Assembly: GCF_003073045.1 (NCBI RefSeq)
Contig: NC_037590.1
Location: forward strand, 20,177,708-20,241,707
From: Pomacea canaliculata
Taxonomy: Eukaryota > Mollusca > Gastropoda > Architaenioglossa > Ampullariidae
DNA length: 64,000 nucleotides
Direction: 5' to 3'
Shown here piece by piece: positions 62,014 to 64,000 of the stretch (its first letter is position 1; the number at the start of each line of letters is the position of its first letter). The notes under the pieces were generated by a model. It was not told the origin of the DNA. It worked only from the letters and a program-made list of their open reading frames with translations, and did no database searches. The position numbers were made by a program, and so were the translations under genes.

Positions 62014-64000
62014 ACACAGTCAAGGGCCCAGCAAGGAAACACAATGCAACAGATACTGACTTTTAGAAGTATTTCTCCTAGCCTGTAACACGATAATAAC
62101 AGCTAGGAAACCACCACCACCACCACCCAATTGCTTATTTTACAGATTTTTATTCCATGATTCGCAAGTACTCGAAAAATGAAATACATACAAAATAACA
62201 GTATACGTATTGACGAAAACCACACACACATCTGTTAATTACGAGTTACAGCTTTCGTGATCGGCAGGACACTTTCCAGCAAATGTTAGGTATTTTGTAT
62301 ATTTTTTAAGAAGACTTTTAATGGGATTTTTCTTATGAATGTTTTAGTACGTGTAAAAAATAAAACATAATTTGCTTAACTGATGAGTGTGTGTTAAGGT
62401 TTACCTACATATAAATTGTGTATGCACTTTTCGATTTTATTGTGCCTCTTAGTTACTCTTTTTTTGGTTTCTTATAAACAAGTGCACAGCATAAAAATCA
62501 CAATAAAATAATGCAACATTTCATAGTATACTTTTACAAAAGTATGTTTCTGTCTGTTTTGTGTTAGTGTATGTCTGAAATAGAGAGGCGATAGGCAACA
62601 TCCATCTTGTATAGGTGTTCCTTAGTGAGAAAGAGTGTACAATACTTACATGTATCATCTGCTAAACTTCTTCTCGGATAATGACATACGACTCAAAATT
62701 ACTGAAACAGAGACAAAACATAGCAGTCTTGTTTCTAATGTACCGCACAATGGTCCACAAAGTGTGGTTATCAACTTAGAAACTGGGAAGCGGACAGACG
62801 AGCTGACATACGAGTGGACAGAGCGATGACTATGAGGTCCACCGGTTCGATTTAGCGCAGCAAACTTTTTCTTGTCAGCCCACCTGGCGGGAATGGGTAC
62901 CTGCACCCGACATGAATCATTAACAATTTATTTCAAATCGTCTAGAAAAGGTAGTTTTATTGATATGTGTTATTTCTACACGTTTTGTAGAAGTTTTGTA
63001 TTTCATATCTCTGTATTCTCTGTTTCAAAATGGACTCCTTCTAGAAACATAGACATTGCACTGTTTTACAGAAACCGATTACTAACGCGTGTTTAACCAT
63101 CAGACCATTTTCTAATGCAAAGCAACCGTTGAAGTTTGTGTGAATACTCCAGTGAATATGATTCGAACTGCAAGCGTTTTCCTGTTTTCACTGAAACCGA
63201 TCTGTCTCACATGATGCTACAAGATTGTTTCTTACCTGACTGACTACCTGTCCACGCTTGATAAGTGTAACACTGTACCCGAAATAACCCCTCGTAATCT
63301 AATGTTGACAAACTGTTATCTTAGCATGTCTGTCAACCAATGTGAAGTGCTATGTCCTGTAGGTACTGAAAGTACTCAGATGCGTTTTATGCAAATAATC
63401 TGCAGTGCTTTCAGTAAACTTCTAGAACTTTGGTGCACTACGTGTAGCGTGGGAAAAGTTTGTGCTGTGTCCACAGCATCCACATTTCTAGACAGAAGAT
63501 ATTACAGACATGTAGCATACCTCAGCGTTTATGTAATAATAAAGGTCTTCTCTGTAGTGCTTTTTTCTCACTATACATGAAGAGGGTAGAAGAAGGAAAG
63601 AATTGTTGCTTGCTTTTGTTTTTATTTGCTTTTTTGATATATGGTAAATATAGAGATAGGAATGTGTGTGAATATTTTTAATGTCTCAATACCTCTTAGA
63701 GATTGACAGAATAAAGAATTTTGAGTCTTCACAACACATTTATACTCCAAACCGGACAGACCCTCATACACTAATCTTAACACTTGCACATTGTACACAG
63801 ACGCGTTCAAACAAGCTGGCTACCGAGGTCTAATATCATGCCCTATATGAACTGAAAGCACTCCAGATGCTTTCTAATGTGCAGGCAAATGTACCAACAT
63901 ACTCTGAGTCATCTCAAAGGATAGTAGTTTACATGTGCAGTATTATTAGCATAAGGAGCATGCACTTGATATCATAGATATGGAGAAAGAAAAACATGCT
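62014..64000. other. 3' flank of gene G to the right window edge
   Basis: Non-coding. The part to about 63600 is the partner of the gene F 3' flank. AATAAA at 62359-62364 is a possible poly(A) signal. The block 63836-63872 (atgaactgaaagcactc) resembles 47194-47230, which lies upstream of gene F, so the window may end at the start of another F/G-type unit. Confidence 0.45.

Overview
The window is animal nuclear DNA: AT-rich, with short coding exons in GT-AG introns, microsatellites and DNA-transposon debris. Its content is one tandem cluster of seven cytochrome P450 genes of the CYP3 clan (microsomal, CYP3A-like). Lineage-specific P450 expansions of this kind and the overall composition suggest a mollusc, perhaps a gastropod; this is inference from style, not from a diagnostic marker.

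Layout: three genes lie on the minus strand (A, 3818 to beyond the left edge; B, 16601-9970; C, 25579-19597). Four lie on the plus strand (D, 29154-35295; E, 37094-45307; F, 49172-54986; G, 57200-62013). C and D are head to head across a 3.6 kb spacer. All complete genes have the same 14-exon plan and intron phases. Exons 2, 3, 4, 6, 10, 11 and 12 keep 97, 53, 97, 89, 158, 89 and 138 bases throughout, apart from a one-base insertion in exon 2 of C. The remaining exon lengths sort the genes into three subgroups: A-B-C, D-E and F-G. Proteins are about 507-514 residues, with an N-terminal membrane anchor, C-helix WxxxR, I-helix, ExxR, PERF and the heme-cysteine loop FGxGPRLCxG.

State of the genes: D, E, F and G read open from start to stop. 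A is open as far as it can be seen. B has a one-base deletion in exon 13 just before the heme loop and a damaged TATA box. C has a one-base insertion in exon 2. F replaces the oxygen-activating I-helix threonine with methionine (AGHEMT), G has serine there, and E has AAYETT.

Between the genes: tandemly duplicated flanks, including two orphan 3'-flank relics at 7698-8290 and 28440-28720; a hAT-type element at 4144-6404 with a perfect 8-bp target duplication and visible empty sites in paralogous flanks; TA-flanked MITEs; a hAT-like MITE family with GGGATGGGAC cores inside introns of E and F; simple repeats; and a 24-bp triple repeat just upstream of G. No RNA genes, CRISPR arrays or unrelated protein genes were recognised.
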